A stretch of 64,000 nucleotides of DNA, taken from the NCBI RefSeq assembly GCF_026735165.1, contig NZ_JAPQES010000001.1, positions 186,001 through 250,000 on the forward strand, given 5' to 3'. Made by a program: the position numbers and the translations under genes. Below, piece by piece: positions 16,418 through 25,743 of the stretch. The notes under the pieces were generated by a model. It did no database searches and was not told the origin of the DNA. It worked only from the letters and a program-made list of their open reading frames with translations. Positions within the stretch are counted from its first letter, which is position 1; each line of letters begins with the position of its first letter. Source of the stretch: Clostridium ganghwense (GTDB lineage Bacteria > Bacillota > Clostridia > Clostridiales > Clostridiaceae).

Positions 16418-17629
16418 TTATTTATAAGGATGATCTCCATACCATACTACTTTTCTGTAGTTTTCTGGATCAGTATCTCCTTCTGTACTTATTAGAAGTA
16501 TTTTAGAATTTTCATCAAGTTTTAATGCTTCTTTTATGTCTTTATATCGTTCTTCTGTTAACACAGTGTGTAAGAATCCTGCTGGTACAGCTCCTGATTC
16601 TCCAGATATTACTTTATCGTCTCCTGTAAGTGGATTACCTAATATTCTCATACCTTGTGCTGCAATATTATCTGGACATGATACAAACATATCACTATAA
16701 CTTTTTAAAATTTCCCATCCAATAGGATTTGGTTCTCCACAAGCAAGTCCTGCCATTATCGTTGGCATATCACCTGTAACGTTTGTGATTTCACCATTTA
16801 ATGCTGATCTATACATACAATCTGCTTCATTTGGTTCAACAATTGTTGTAATAGGTCTATCTTCTTTATAATAAGAAGCTACAAATCCTTGTACTGCTCC
16901 AGCAAGAGAACCTACACCAGCTTGAACAAATACATGAGTTGGTCTTTCAACACCCATTTCTTTCATTTGTTCTGCGGCTTCAAGCATCATTGTTGCATAT
17001 CCCTGCATAATCCATAAAGGTACATCTTGATATCCTTCCCATGCAGTATCTTGGATTATCTTCCATCCATATTTATTTGCATTTTCCAAAGATAATCTAA
17101 CGGCATCATCATAATTCATATCAGTTATGTAAGCTTCTGCTCCTGTTGCTTTAATATTATTAAGTCTTATTTCTGATGATCCCTTAGGCATATATACTAC
17201 AGCTTTTTGACCTAATTGTTGTGCTGCCCACGCAACTCCTCTACCGTGATTTCCATCAGTAGCAGTAGTAAAAGTTATTTGACCAATTTTTTCTCTTGTT
17301 TCTTCACTTTTTAGTGTTTCAAAGTTCATTTCGGCTATATCTACTCCTAGTTCTTTTGCTATAAATTTACCTATAGCATAAGATCCTCCTAAAACTTTGA
17401 ATGCATTTAATCCGAATCTATAGGATTCATCCTTTACAAAAATTTGAGAAACTCCTAATTGTTTTGCTAAGTTATCTAACTTTGCAAGAGGTGTTTTTGA
17501 ATAAACATCAAAACTCTCATGAAATTTTTTTACTTTTTGAAGTTCTTCAACATGTAGACAATCTACTGAAGCTTTTTCACCTTCTTGCCTAGCTCTTTCA
17601 TTTTTTACCCATTTAATACTTTGTTTCAT
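16418..17629 (-). CDS. ygeX: Diaminopropionate ammonia-lyase (YgeX family)
   Basis: This 403-residue PLP enzyme of fold type II matches YgeX in length and sequence. The PLP lysine is K78 in FGLNAFKVLGGSYA, followed by TFTTATDGNHGRGVAWAAQQ, typical of diaminopropionate ammonia-lyases. Known enzymes convert 2,3-diaminopropionate to pyruvate and two ammonia. In purine breakdown this would turn the carbon-nitrogen skeleton left after ring opening into pyruvate. It is the first gene of a five-gene operon, about 35 bases after a sigma-54 -12 element. The start has AAGGGAGGA upstream. Catalytic function is well supported by family; its role in this pathway relies on the known gene cluster. Confidence 0.93.
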   Translation of the reverse strand: MKQSIKWVKNERARQEGEKASVDCLHVEELQKVKKFHESFDVYSKTPLAKLDNLAKQLGVSQIFVKDESYRFGLNAFKVLGGSYAIGKFIAKELGVDIAEMNFETLKSEETREKIGQITFTTATDGNHGRGVAWAAQQLGQKAVVYMPKGSSEIRLNNIKATGAEAYITDMNYDDAVRLSLENANKYGWKIIQDTAWEGYQDVPLWIMQGYATMMLEAAEQMKEMGVERPTHVFVQAGVGSLAGAVQGFVASYYKEDRPITTIVEPNEADCMYRSALNGEITNVTGDMPTIMAGLACGEPNPIGWEILKSYSDMFVSCPDNIAAQGMRILGNPLTGDDKVISGESGAVPAGFLHTVLTEERYKDIKEALKLDENSKILLISTEGDTDPENYRKVVWYGDHPYK

Positions 17630-17661
17630 ATTAAATCCTCCCTTCCTTTATGCATATATAT

Positions 17662-17681
17662 TTAGCATTATTTATGCCAAC
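17662..17681 (-). promoter_or_regulatory. Sigma-54 promoter of the ygeX operon
   Basis: The minus strand reads TTGGCATAAATAATGCT with GG (17678-17677) and GC (17666-17665) ten bases apart. The leader is only about 25 bases. The core is identical to the ssnA promoter. Confidence 0.88.
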
Positions 17682-17743
17682 TTTGTAATCCTTGTAAAAT
17701 AGGGGTAAAATGCATATCTTATCCTTTTATATAGAAAAAACAG

Positions 17744-17846
17744 TTATCAATTTGATAAAAATTCTCACACTGATAACTGTTTTTCCAAATCCTTTTTATA
17801 ACAGACTTTATATACTTAATTGTTCTTTTTATTATCATTTTGATAA
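17744..17846. promoter_or_regulatory. Three-site enhancer module for the ygeX operon
   Basis: Palindromes lie at 17744-17758 (perfect), 17762-17776 (one mismatch) and 17832-17846 (perfect). Centres are 18 and 70 bp apart, with the pair nearer the promoter. The paired sites, extended by flanking AAAAACAG and CTGTTTTT, can also fold as one long hairpin. The 17630-17942 gap contains only this module, the promoter and the xdhC terminator. Confidence 0.78.
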
Positions 17847-17894
17847 ACAATATTACAATATTATTAACTAACGATGGTATATTCATGATAAAAT

Positions 17895-17926
17895 AAATGT
17901 CTCCAAACTTTAGTTTAGAGACATTT
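17895..17926 (-). terminator. Terminator after xdhC (end of the ssnA-xdh operon)
   Basis: A 15-base stem (AAATGTCTCCAAACT with AGTTTAGAGACATTT, one mismatch) has a two-base loop and is followed on the minus strand by ATTTTATC. It lies about 17 bases after the xdhC stop codon. Confidence 0.7.
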
Positions 17927-17942
17927 ACAGTATTTATTGTAA

Positions 17943-18764
17943 TTATATAGACCATTTTTCTGTCATATGCTTATTGCCGTCTTTGTTGTATCTTACTGCT
18001 TGTATTTCTGAAAGTATAGATATTGCTATTTCCTCTGGAGTATCTCCCCCAATATTTAATCCAATAGGCGCATGCAGCATACTTAAATCTATTTCTTTAT
18101 CTACTTCTTCTTTCAATTTATTGACCATAATACCCGCCTTATTTTTTGAAGCTAACATGCCAATATATTTAGGTTTACAGTCTTTTTCATATACTGCCTT
18201 TAAAATTTTATAATCTATTTCATGAGTGTAACCTGTAATAACGATATAGCTTCCTTCTGGAATATCTAATTTACCGATTTTTTCTGCATAATCTCCAACT
18301 ACTATTTCATGGTTTTTATTAATAGCTTCTGCTATCTCTTCTCTATCATCTATTACTGTAGTTTTATAATCTGAATTAATCAAAACATCTGCTAAACATT
18401 TTCCTACATGACCAGCACCTAATATATATATTCTAGGATTAACAGGTATATATTCAAAATATAAAGTAACAAGTCCACCACAAATCATATCAATACTTAC
18501 AGTATCTTTAGTTGGAGTTTTTCCTGAAAAATCATAGCTTTGCATATAGTGTTTTTTTGTATTCATAAGTTCTTTTGCCTTTTCAATAGCTAAGTATTCC
18601 AACTCGCCGCCGCCAACAGTTCCTTTTTTTTCTCCATTAGCATATACTAAAAGCTTTTTACCTACATTTGCTGGTCCATGTCCTTTTCGCTGTACTACTG
18701 TTACACTCACTCCTTCTTGTCCATTTTGTTTCATTTTATAAATTTCTTCATATATGTCTATCAT
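17943..18764 (-). CDS. xdhC: XdhC/CoxI-family molybdenum hydroxylase maturation protein
   Basis: This ~273-residue protein has an N-terminal XdhC/CoxI domain (KKGTVGGGELEYLAIEKA) and a C-terminal Rossmann domain starting at RIYILGAGHVGKCLADVL. XdhC proteins bind molybdenum cofactor, protect its sulfurated form and insert it into xanthine dehydrogenase. It is the last gene of the large xdh operon. The ATG at 18764 is chosen over the one at 18773 because the AAAGG ribosome site abuts the latter directly. It is separated from the FAD subunit gene by a 155-base gap carrying a hairpin, so it may have a different expression level from the subunits. Confidence 0.9.
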   Translation of the reverse strand: MIDIYEEIYKMKQNGQEGVSVTVVQRKGHGPANVGKKLLVYANGEKKGTVGGGELEYLAIEKAKELMNTKKHYMQSYDFSGKTPTKDTVSIDMICGGLVTLYFEYIPVNPRIYILGAGHVGKCLADVLINSDYKTTVIDDREEIAEAINKNHEIVVGDYAEKIGKLDIPEGSYIVITGYTHEIDYKILKAVYEKDCKPKYIGMLASKNKAGIMVNKLKEEVDKEIDLSMLHAPIGLNIGGDTPEEIAISILSEIQAVRYNKDGNKHMTEKWSI

Positions 18765-18826
18765 ACCCCTCATCCTTTCTATGTTAATTTTTGTGATATT
18801 TGTAATACCTCAAAAATTAAATAATG

Positions 18827-18886
18827 ATTAAACCACAAAAGCTTTATTCCAGAGCGCAACATTTTTTTGCTTTTTGTGATTTAATC
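18827..18886. repeat. Hairpin in the gap between the FAD subunit gene and xdhC
   Basis: GATTAAACCACAAAAGC (18827-18843) can pair with GCTTTTTGTGATTTAATC (18869-18886), with one or two mismatches, enclosing a 25-base loop. On the minus strand an AT-rich tract follows. It may be a partial terminator or RNA-processing site that tunes xdhC relative to the hydroxylase subunits. No enhancer palindrome or sigma-54 element lies here. Confidence 0.5.
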
Positions 18887-18919
18887 AATTATATCAATTT
18901 ATGTCTATTTTTACAATAT

Positions 18920-19759
18920 TTACATTAAATCTTCTAGATAATACCCTAATAGGTTCAAGCATGTTCCCTTTCTATAGTTAGCCTTTGATCTTTGGTCATC
19001 TATAGGTTTTATTATCTCTGCATATTTATCTTTTATTTCTTTTATATTATCTTTTCCAATAGTACCCATTTTAATTATTTCATTTTCTATATCTTTGCTC
19101 TTTACTATTGTTGGTGCTACTGCTCCAAAAGCAAGTCTTATATCTTTTATTTTGCCATTTTCTACTTTAGTAAGACCCATAAATGATAACTTAGCTAATG
19201 CTATAGCTTTTCTAGTACCTACTTTTCTGTGAAGCACTTTATTAAAATCCTTCATTGTTATTTTAATTTCTTTTAATATTTCGTCTTTTCTGATTACATT
19301 TTGTCCAGGTCCAGTAATAAATTCATTTATTGGAAGCTCTCTTTTACCATTAATACCTTCTAATACAACAACTGCTTCTAAAGCATATAATAGTGGTAAA
19401 GTATCTCCTACTGGAGATGAATTGCAGATATTCCCTCCAATAGTTGCCATATTTCTTATACCTGGAGAAGCCATGCATAATACTGATTTCTTCATATATT
19501 CAGGAACTAAATCACTTTGTGCAATTTTACTACAAGTACATGCAGCACCAACAGTTAAAATATTGTTTTCTAAAGTAATTTGTTTAAGCTCTTCTAAATC
19601 TCTAATAAATATTACTGGTTTATCAAAACCTGGTTCCACACCAGCACTTTTTTTTCTTTTTACCATTAAATCAGTTCCACCACATAATACTATACACTCT
19701 TCTTTATTCATTATCTCTAAAGCTTCCTTTAGATTATTGGGTCTGTATCCCGCTACCAT
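18920..19759 (-). CDS. Molybdenum hydroxylase FAD subunit (module 2)
   Basis: This 279-residue FAD-binding PCMH-type subunit belongs to the xanthine dehydrogenase family. FAD-contact loops are LCGGTDLMVKRK near residue 25 and the conserved ATIGGNICNSSPVGDTLP around residue 105. It accepts electrons from the 2Fe-2S subunit and passes them to NAD or another acceptor. The gene overlaps the preceding 2Fe-2S gene by seven bases, so it is translationally coupled. Length is usual for three-subunit bacterial enzymes. It forms module 2 with the genes at 19753-20229 and 20219-22363. Confidence 0.92.
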   Translation of the reverse strand: MVAGYRPNNLKEALEIMNKEECIVLCGGTDLMVKRKKSAGVEPGFDKPVIFIRDLEELKQITLENNILTVGAACTCSKIAQSDLVPEYMKKSVLCMASPGIRNMATIGGNICNSSPVGDTLPLLYALEAVVVLEGINGKRELPINEFITGPGQNVIRKDEILKEIKITMKDFNKVLHRKVGTRKAIALAKLSFMGLTKVENGKIKDIRLAFGAVAPTIVKSKDIENEIIKMGTIGKDNIKEIKDKYAEIIKPIDDQRSKANYRKGTCLNLLGYYLEDLM

Positions 19760-20229
19760 AATCCATCACCTCTTTTAGCTGCGATCTTAACCGCCTCTAT
19801 AATCATATTGTAGCCTGTACATCTACATAAATTTCCTGAAATACCTTCTTTAATTTGCTCTTCAGTTGGATCTGGATGTTTTCTAAGTAATGCATCCGAT
19901 GCAATTATCATTCCCGGAGTACAGAATCCACATTGAACTGCTCCAGCATCTTCAAAACTTTCTTTTAATACTTTATATCTTGGAGTTTTTTGCAAACCTT
20001 CTATAGTAATAATTTCTTTTCCTTCTACTTGTCCTACAGCTACCATGCAAGAATGTACAATATCTCCCTCCATTAATACTGCACATGCTCCACATTCACC
20101 TTCTCCACAACCTTCTTTTACCCCTTGCAAGTTGAAATCTTCTCTTAAAACATCAAGTAATCTTTTTACAGGACTCACTTCAATTTCCACATTTTCAAAA
20201 TTTAGTATAAATTTTATTTTATTTTCCAT
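19753..20229 (-). CDS. Molybdenum hydroxylase 2Fe-2S subunit (module 2)
   Basis: This 158-residue protein carries the two [2Fe-2S] clusters of a xanthine-dehydrogenase-type enzyme. The plant-type cluster ligands are in GCGEGECGACAVLMEG plus a later HSC, and the second cluster lies in QCGFCTPGMI and GNLCRCTGY. All eight cysteines are present. It overlaps the upstream large-subunit gene by 11 bases and the downstream FAD gene by seven, as expected of a tightly coupled complex. Confidence 0.94.
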   Translation of the reverse strand: MENKIKFILNFENVEIEVSPVKRLLDVLREDFNLQGVKEGCGEGECGACAVLMEGDIVHSCMVAVGQVEGKEIITIEGLQKTPRYKVLKESFEDAGAVQCGFCTPGMIIASDALLRKHPDPTEEQIKEGISGNLCRCTGYNMIIEAVKIAAKRGDGLW

Positions 20230-22363
20230 CTTGCATGACCTCCATTAAGTATTCTGGTGTAATTGGTATTCTGTTAATTTCCTTACCTATGGCATTTTCA
20301 ACAGCTACAGCATATGCTGGTGCTGCTCCGATAAAAGTAAGTTCTCCTAGTGCCTTAGCTCCAAAAGGTCCATTATAGTAAGGCTCATTAACTAAGTCAC
20401 TTTCTATTTTTGGAGTATCTTTAGATGTTGGTATTATATAATCGGTTATACTTTTTTGTTCTAGACAACCATTTTTAGTAGTCATTACTTCTAACCCTGC
20501 ATATCCTAGTCCTTGAAGTACTCCTCCATCTATTTGACCTTTAACAATTCTCTCATCAATTGGGTTTCCTATATCAAATACAGCATATACATTACCCATA
20601 GTTGCTTCATAAGTTATAGGATCAATTTCTATTTCAACAACGTTAGCCCCCCAAGAATATGAATTGTAAGCATCTCCTACAAAGTTATCATCATCCCATT
20701 CAAATCCTTCTGGATGCTTATATTGAGTCATAACCTCAACTCTATCATTTTCATTCCATCTTTCTTTCAATTGAAGAGCTGCATCATATAATAGCTTTCC
20801 AATAACCATAGTTGTTCTTGATGCAACAGTAGGGCCTGAATCTGGAACTCTATCTGTATCAGGATTTTCATGAATAATTCTTTCTACTGGTATTTCAAGC
20901 GCATGAGCAACTATCTTTCTCATAGAAGTTAGAACACCTTGACCCATTTCAACATTAGCAATTAATATTTCTACTGTTGCATCTAGATTTTTAACTAATT
21001 TTACTTTAGCTTTTATGTGGTCTCTTTCACCACTTCCAGTAAATCCACCACCGTGGAAGAATATTGACATTCCAATTCCTTTTAATTTACCTTCTTTTCT
21101 TTCTTGTTCAAATTGTTTTTGTTTTTCATCATAAGAGGACATTTTTTTAATTCTATCTATTATTTGTGGCAACAAAATATTTTCTCTAAAAATACCACCT
21201 GTTGAAGATTTGTCTCCTTTTTTAACCATATTTTTTATCTTTAATTCTAAAGAATCTATACCTAATTTTTTAGCTATATGTTCCATATGAAGCTCTAATC
21301 CTACAAATGCTTGTGGTGCACCAAAACCTCTAAATCCACCGCACATAACATTATTAGTAGCTATTGATTTACCCTTTACAAATACATTTTCAACATTATA
21401 TACACCTATTGCAGCAAACATAGTTCTTTGTAACACTATGTTAGATAAACCAGCATATGGTCCGCAATCTACTTTTATATCTACATCCATACCTAATATT
21501 TTATGATTTTTATCTATATAACTCTTAATTTTTATTTTAGAAGGGTGTCTCTTAGGTGTAACAGCAACATCTTCATTTCTATCTAATACAAGTTGTACAG
21601 GTTTTTTAGCCTTCAAAGCTGCACATGCTACATGACATCCAAGTAATGATGGAAAATCTTCTTTTCCTCCAAATCCACCACCTGTAACAGTCTGAATAAT
21701 TTGTACTTTGTCTTCTTCAAAACCAAGACATTTTTGAACAGCACCTTTTACAAAATAAGGACATTGCATTGTAGAGTATACTGTCATTTTCCCATTTTTA
21801 TATAATCCTATTGCTCCTTGAGGTTCTAAATAGATATGTTCTTGATATCCTGTCTCGTATTCTCCTTCAACAACATATTCACTTTTGTCCTTTATTTCTT
21901 CAAGACTTCCTTTTGAATATTTATAATCTGCAAAACAATTTTTTTCTTCAAATATTGGTTCTTTAGGATTTATACCATCTTCTATATTAAGGATTGCATC
22001 CATTTTTTCATATTCAATTTTTATTTGAGACATTATCTCTAATATTTTACCCTTATCTGGACCTACTACTAAAAGTATAGGTTCTCCTATATAATTTACT
22101 ACCTCATCAGCAAAACATGGCTGATCATCAATTACTACGTGTACTATATTTTCTCTTGGAACATCGTCTTTATCAACTATAAAATACCCTTCTGGTAATT
22201 CTGGATACTCTCTTGATATAATTTTAGCTCTAGCTTCAGTAGATCTTAATGTCATAGCGTAAAGCATGTCATCAAATTTAAAATCTGCCACATATTTAGC
22301 AGTTCCTGCTATTTTATCTGCTGTATCAAATCTTTTAATTGATTTACTTATATTATTATTCAT
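20219..22363 (-). CDS. Molybdenum hydroxylase large (Moco-binding) subunit, module 2
   Basis: This 714-residue catalytic subunit of a xanthine-dehydrogenase-family enzyme contains the Moco loops TVTGGGFGGKEDFPS, MCGGFRGFGAPQAF with the substrate-orienting arginine, and GQGVLTSM. The C-terminal GPFGAKALGELTFIG carries the catalytic glutamate in GAKALGE. It begins nine bases after the mocA-like gene. Substrate preference (xanthine, hypoxanthine or another purine) cannot be read with certainty; the E. coli XdhD is the closest analogue by gene neighbourhood. Selenium dependence, known for purine hydroxylases of some clostridia, leaves no mark in the protein sequence. It is a little shorter than the module 1 counterpart (770 residues) but looks complete. 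Confidence 0.92.
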   Translation of the reverse strand: MNNNISKSIKRFDTADKIAGTAKYVADFKFDDMLYAMTLRSTEARAKIISREYPELPEGYFIVDKDDVPRENIVHVVIDDQPCFADEVVNYIGEPILLVVGPDKGKILEIMSQIKIEYEKMDAILNIEDGINPKEPIFEEKNCFADYKYSKGSLEEIKDKSEYVVEGEYETGYQEHIYLEPQGAIGLYKNGKMTVYSTMQCPYFVKGAVQKCLGFEEDKVQIIQTVTGGGFGGKEDFPSLLGCHVACAALKAKKPVQLVLDRNEDVAVTPKRHPSKIKIKSYIDKNHKILGMDVDIKVDCGPYAGLSNIVLQRTMFAAIGVYNVENVFVKGKSIATNNVMCGGFRGFGAPQAFVGLELHMEHIAKKLGIDSLELKIKNMVKKGDKSSTGGIFRENILLPQIIDRIKKMSSYDEKQKQFEQERKEGKLKGIGMSIFFHGGGFTGSGERDHIKAKVKLVKNLDATVEILIANVEMGQGVLTSMRKIVAHALEIPVERIIHENPDTDRVPDSGPTVASRTTMVIGKLLYDAALQLKERWNENDRVEVMTQYKHPEGFEWDDDNFVGDAYNSYSWGANVVEIEIDPITYEATMGNVYAVFDIGNPIDERIVKGQIDGGVLQGLGYAGLEVMTTKNGCLEQKSITDYIIPTSKDTPKIESDLVNEPYYNGPFGAKALGELTFIGAAPAYAVAVENAIGKEINRIPITPEYLMEVMQDGK

Positions 22364-22372
22364 AAATCTAAT

Positions 22373-22957
22373 TTACACCTCCCTAATTTTTTGGGAATTA
22401 ATTTCTAATATCCTATTATAATCATTTATGGTATCTATATCTAACAATATCCCCTCATTATGTACTGGAACTAAAACAGGACTTTTACTTGTTACAAATT
22501 CTCTTAAATTTGAGTACTTGTTTCCTTCTAATACATCCTTAATTAAACAGCTTTTTATTAATATTGGATGCCCTCTTCGCTTATTATAAGTAGGAATAAC
22601 AATTTCCCCTCTAGCATCAAGTAACTGTTTATATACATTTTTATCAATAAGAGGATAATCACCTGGCGTAAAAAAGAATCTTTCTTCTTTAATGCAAGAA
22701 AATCCTTTTTTCACAGAACTGAACATACCTTCCATGAAATTTTCATTGAAAACTAGTTCAACATTTTCATACTTCTGTATGATAGGCTCTAATTTTTCTA
22801 TTTTATAGCCTCCCACAACTGTAATCTTTGAACATACACTCAACATATTATCTATTACTCTTTCGATAACAGTTTTGTTTCCAACCTTTAAAGTCATTTT
22901 ATATGTTTTAGCTCTTGAGGATAATCCTGCTGCTAAAATTATTCCTTCTACTGCCAT
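22373..22957 (-). CDS. mocA: MocA-like molybdenum cofactor nucleotidyltransferase
   Basis: This 194-residue protein of the NTP-transferase fold has the nucleotide-binding N-terminus IILAAGLSSRAKTYKM (LAAGxSxR) and the metal-binding GDYPLI segment. MocA-type enzymes add CMP to molybdopterin, giving the MCD cofactor used by many bacterial xanthine dehydrogenases. E. coli ygfJ (mocA) lies in the comparable cluster. The start at 22957 has an AGGAGGGT ribosome site; a longer frame was rejected. It sits exactly between two complete molybdenum hydroxylase gene sets, suggesting it serves both. Confidence 0.9.
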   Translation of the reverse strand: MAVEGIILAAGLSSRAKTYKMTLKVGNKTVIERVIDNMLSVCSKITVVGGYKIEKLEPIIQKYENVELVFNENFMEGMFSSVKKGFSCIKEERFFFTPGDYPLIDKNVYKQLLDARGEIVIPTYNKRRGHPILIKSCLIKDVLEGNKYSNLREFVTSKSPVLVPVHNEGILLDIDTINDYNRILEINSQKIREV

Positions 22958-22983
22958 GTAATACCCTCCTATCAATTTTATAC

Positions 22984-25296
22984 TTATTTATTTAATTTTT
23001 TTAATCCCATCAAAACCTTTTCAGGTGTTATTGGTAATGTAGTAATTCTTACACCGGTAGCATTGTAAACAGCATTAGCTATAGCTGCAAGTGGGGTATC
23101 TATTCCCATTTCTCCAACTGATTTAGCACCATATGGACCTGTTGGTTCATAACTATCTGCAAATTCAACTGTCAATTTATTGATATCTTTTCTTGTTGGC
23201 ACTTTATAGTGCATAAGATTATTTGTAAGCATCTTACCTGATTGTGAATATCTAACATCTTCACACATAGCCATTCCAATACCTTGTACTAATCCACCTT
23301 CAACTTGGATACGGCACAAGTTAGGGTTTATAGTTGTTCCACAATCTACTACCCCTGTATAATCAAGCAATTCATACTTACCTGTTTCAAGATCAACCTC
23401 AACCTCCGCAATTCCTACCATATATGGAGGTGGTGCAACCTTTGGAACGAAAGAATCGCTTACTAATAATTGTTTTTGTTCTGAATTGTAATAAAGTTCT
23501 GTTGAAAAATCTACTAATGAAATACTTTCTTTTCCATCAACTGTTTTAACATATTCTCCATCAAATTCAACTTGTTCTATTGGAACATTGAATTTTCTTG
23601 CTCCTTCTTCTCTTATACGTTCTTTCATTTTTTTAGCAGTTCTTAAAACTGCATTACCTGAAACATAAGTTGTTTTTGATGCATAAGCTCCACAATCAAA
23701 CGGAGTTAAGTCAGTATCTGAAGAGAAAACTTTAATTTTATCACTTGATATTCCTAAAGCTTCAGCTGCAATTTGAGCAAGTATAGTATCACTACCAGTA
23801 CCAAGATCAGTTGCACCTATAGTTAAGTTAAAGAAACCACCATCATTTAACTTCAACACTGCTGATGCCATATCAATATAAGCTATACCAGAACCTTGCA
23901 TTGCTAGAGCACAACCTATACCTCTTACTTTATTCTTACTAACTTGTTGTCTTGGGAATTTTTCCTTCCATTTAGACAACTCTGACCCTCTCTTAACACA
24001 ATAATCAAGCTTACAGCTTTCGATTGTCATGTCAACTCCTTCAGTACCTTCACCCATAATCTTAAATATTGGAGATGATTCTCCTTCTTTAATCATATTT
24101 TTCTTTCTAAGTTCCATAGGATCCATATTAATTTTATGAGCTATTTGATCGAGCATTGATTCAACAGCAAAGTTTCCTTGAAGTGCTCCATACCCTCTGT
24201 ATGCACCTGCTGGAGTGTGATTTGTATAAACAACTTTCCCACCAAATTTTACTGCTTCTATTTTATTATATAAAGGAAGTGTCTTTGCAGCTGCAAGCAT
24301 AAATACAGTTAATGCATGTTCACCAAAAGCACCTGTATCAGATAACAATTCCATATTTACAGCTTTAAGATTTCCTTCTTTATCAGCACCAACAGTCATA
24401 TTGAATTTCATAGCATGTCTACAGAAACTTGATTCAAATACTTCTTTTCTTGTAAAAATAAGTCTTGCTGGTTTTCCAGTTCTAAGAGCAACTAAAGATA
24501 CCAAAAATTCCCCATGTATTTGTTGTTTTCCACCATATCCGCCGCCAACTCTTGGTTTAATTACACGAACATCTTCAATTTTAAGATCTAATGCCTGTGC
24601 TACTATACGTCTAATATGGTATGGTACTTGAGTAGAACTTACAATTGTAAGTCTTCCATAAAAATCAACATATGCAAAAGATGAATGAGTTTCTGTTGCC
24701 ATATGAGCCTGTGCTTGTGTATAGAAAGTATCCTTAAGAACAACATCACACTTGCTTAATGTTTCTTCAAGCTCACCGAATCCCATATGATATTCTGCTG
24801 CAATATTACGTTTTGGATCAAAACCAATTGGGAACATCTCATGAGCTTCTGGTTCTGGATGTATTACAGAAGGATTATCTACAGCTTTTTCAAAATCTAA
24901 AACTGGTTCTAATAATTCATATTCCACTTCTATTAATTTTAAAGCTTGCTCTGCAAGATCTTCTGTTACAGCTGCTACAGCTGCTACTTCATCTCCAACA
25001 TATCTAACATACTCGTCTAATATAAACTTATCATGTGGAGATGGTTCTGGATAACCTTGTCCAGCTCTAGTAACTATATTTCTTGGAACATTTTTATATG
25101 TCAAAACACATTCAACACCTGGTAAACTTTCAGCTTTTTCTGTGTTTATATTTTTTATCTTTGCAAAAGGATGTGGACTTCTTAATACTTTAACTACAAG
25201 AGCATTTTGAGGAATTAAATCTCTTGTATATGCTGGTTTTCCTTTAATTAATCCTATACCATCTACCTTTGGGATAGATTTTATAATCTGCTTCAT
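22984..25296 (-). CDS. Molybdenum hydroxylase large (Moco-binding) subunit, module 1
   Basis: This 770-residue catalytic subunit of the xanthine-dehydrogenase family contains PRVGGGYGGKQQIHGE, GAYRGYGALQGNFAVE with the conserved arginine, and GPYGAKSVGEMGIDTP with the catalytic glutamate. It overlaps the 2Fe-2S gene by four bases (ATGA type), a sign of coupled translation. It is clearly a different lineage from the module 2 large subunit, so the two enzymes probably act on different purines or in opposite directions, for example hypoxanthine or xanthine oxidation versus urate reduction. This division of labour is inference. Confidence 0.92.
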   Translation of the reverse strand: MKQIIKSIPKVDGIGLIKGKPAYTRDLIPQNALVVKVLRSPHPFAKIKNINTEKAESLPGVECVLTYKNVPRNIVTRAGQGYPEPSPHDKFILDEYVRYVGDEVAAVAAVTEDLAEQALKLIEVEYELLEPVLDFEKAVDNPSVIHPEPEAHEMFPIGFDPKRNIAAEYHMGFGELEETLSKCDVVLKDTFYTQAQAHMATETHSSFAYVDFYGRLTIVSSTQVPYHIRRIVAQALDLKIEDVRVIKPRVGGGYGGKQQIHGEFLVSLVALRTGKPARLIFTRKEVFESSFCRHAMKFNMTVGADKEGNLKAVNMELLSDTGAFGEHALTVFMLAAAKTLPLYNKIEAVKFGGKVVYTNHTPAGAYRGYGALQGNFAVESMLDQIAHKINMDPMELRKKNMIKEGESSPIFKIMGEGTEGVDMTIESCKLDYCVKRGSELSKWKEKFPRQQVSKNKVRGIGCALAMQGSGIAYIDMASAVLKLNDGGFFNLTIGATDLGTGSDTILAQIAAEALGISSDKIKVFSSDTDLTPFDCGAYASKTTYVSGNAVLRTAKKMKERIREEGARKFNVPIEQVEFDGEYVKTVDGKESISLVDFSTELYYNSEQKQLLVSDSFVPKVAPPPYMVGIAEVEVDLETGKYELLDYTGVVDCGTTINPNLCRIQVEGGLVQGIGMAMCEDVRYSQSGKMLTNNLMHYKVPTRKDINKLTVEFADSYEPTGPYGAKSVGEMGIDTPLAAIANAVYNATGVRITTLPITPEKVLMGLKKLNK

Positions 25297-25742
25297 TCAG
25301 ACACCCCCAAATATTTTTTTAAAGCACGTAAATGTCCTACATATCCTGAACATCTGCATAAATTTCCTACTAAATAATGTTTAATTTCTTCTTCTGAAGG
25401 ATTTTTAAGTTCTTTTTTCATTCCTAATACTGTTAGTACAAAACCAGGACTACAATATCCACATTGTTCTACACCTTCAGCTACTAAAAATTTTGCTATT
25501 TCTTCAGCTTCATGTTGTACTCCATCTATAGTAGTTATAACATGTCCATCTGCTTTAATTGCAAGATAAGAACAAGATGATATTGGTTTTTCATCTAATA
25601 ATATTGTGCAAAGTCCACAAGAACCTGTATCACAGCCTTTTCTTACTGTATATCCATTTCTATTTAAAACATCTGCTAACATTTCACCTGGTTCAATTTC
25701 AATTTTTCTATCTAGTCCATTAATCTTTAAATCGATTTTCAT
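25293..25742 (-). CDS. Molybdenum hydroxylase 2Fe-2S subunit (module 1)
   Basis: This 149-residue iron-sulfur subunit has the plant-type cluster ligands in GCDTGSCGLCTILL and SSC, and the second cluster in QCGYCSPGFV and GNLCRCSGY. It starts one base after the FAD subunit stop and overlaps the following large-subunit gene, so the three subunits of module 1 are in the order FAD, FeS, Mo. Confidence 0.94.
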   Translation of the reverse strand: MKIDLKINGLDRKIEIEPGEMLADVLNRNGYTVRKGCDTGSCGLCTILLDEKPISSCSYLAIKADGHVITTIDGVQHEAEEIAKFLVAEGVEQCGYCSPGFVLTVLGMKKELKNPSEEEIKHYLVGNLCRCSGYVGHLRALKKYLGVSE

Positions 25743-25743
25743 C

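Noticed and set aside
17719-17955. A 78-residue minus-strand frame after xdhC
   Set aside because: It lies wholly over the enhancer palindromes and the xdhC terminator, so it is very unlikely to be coding.
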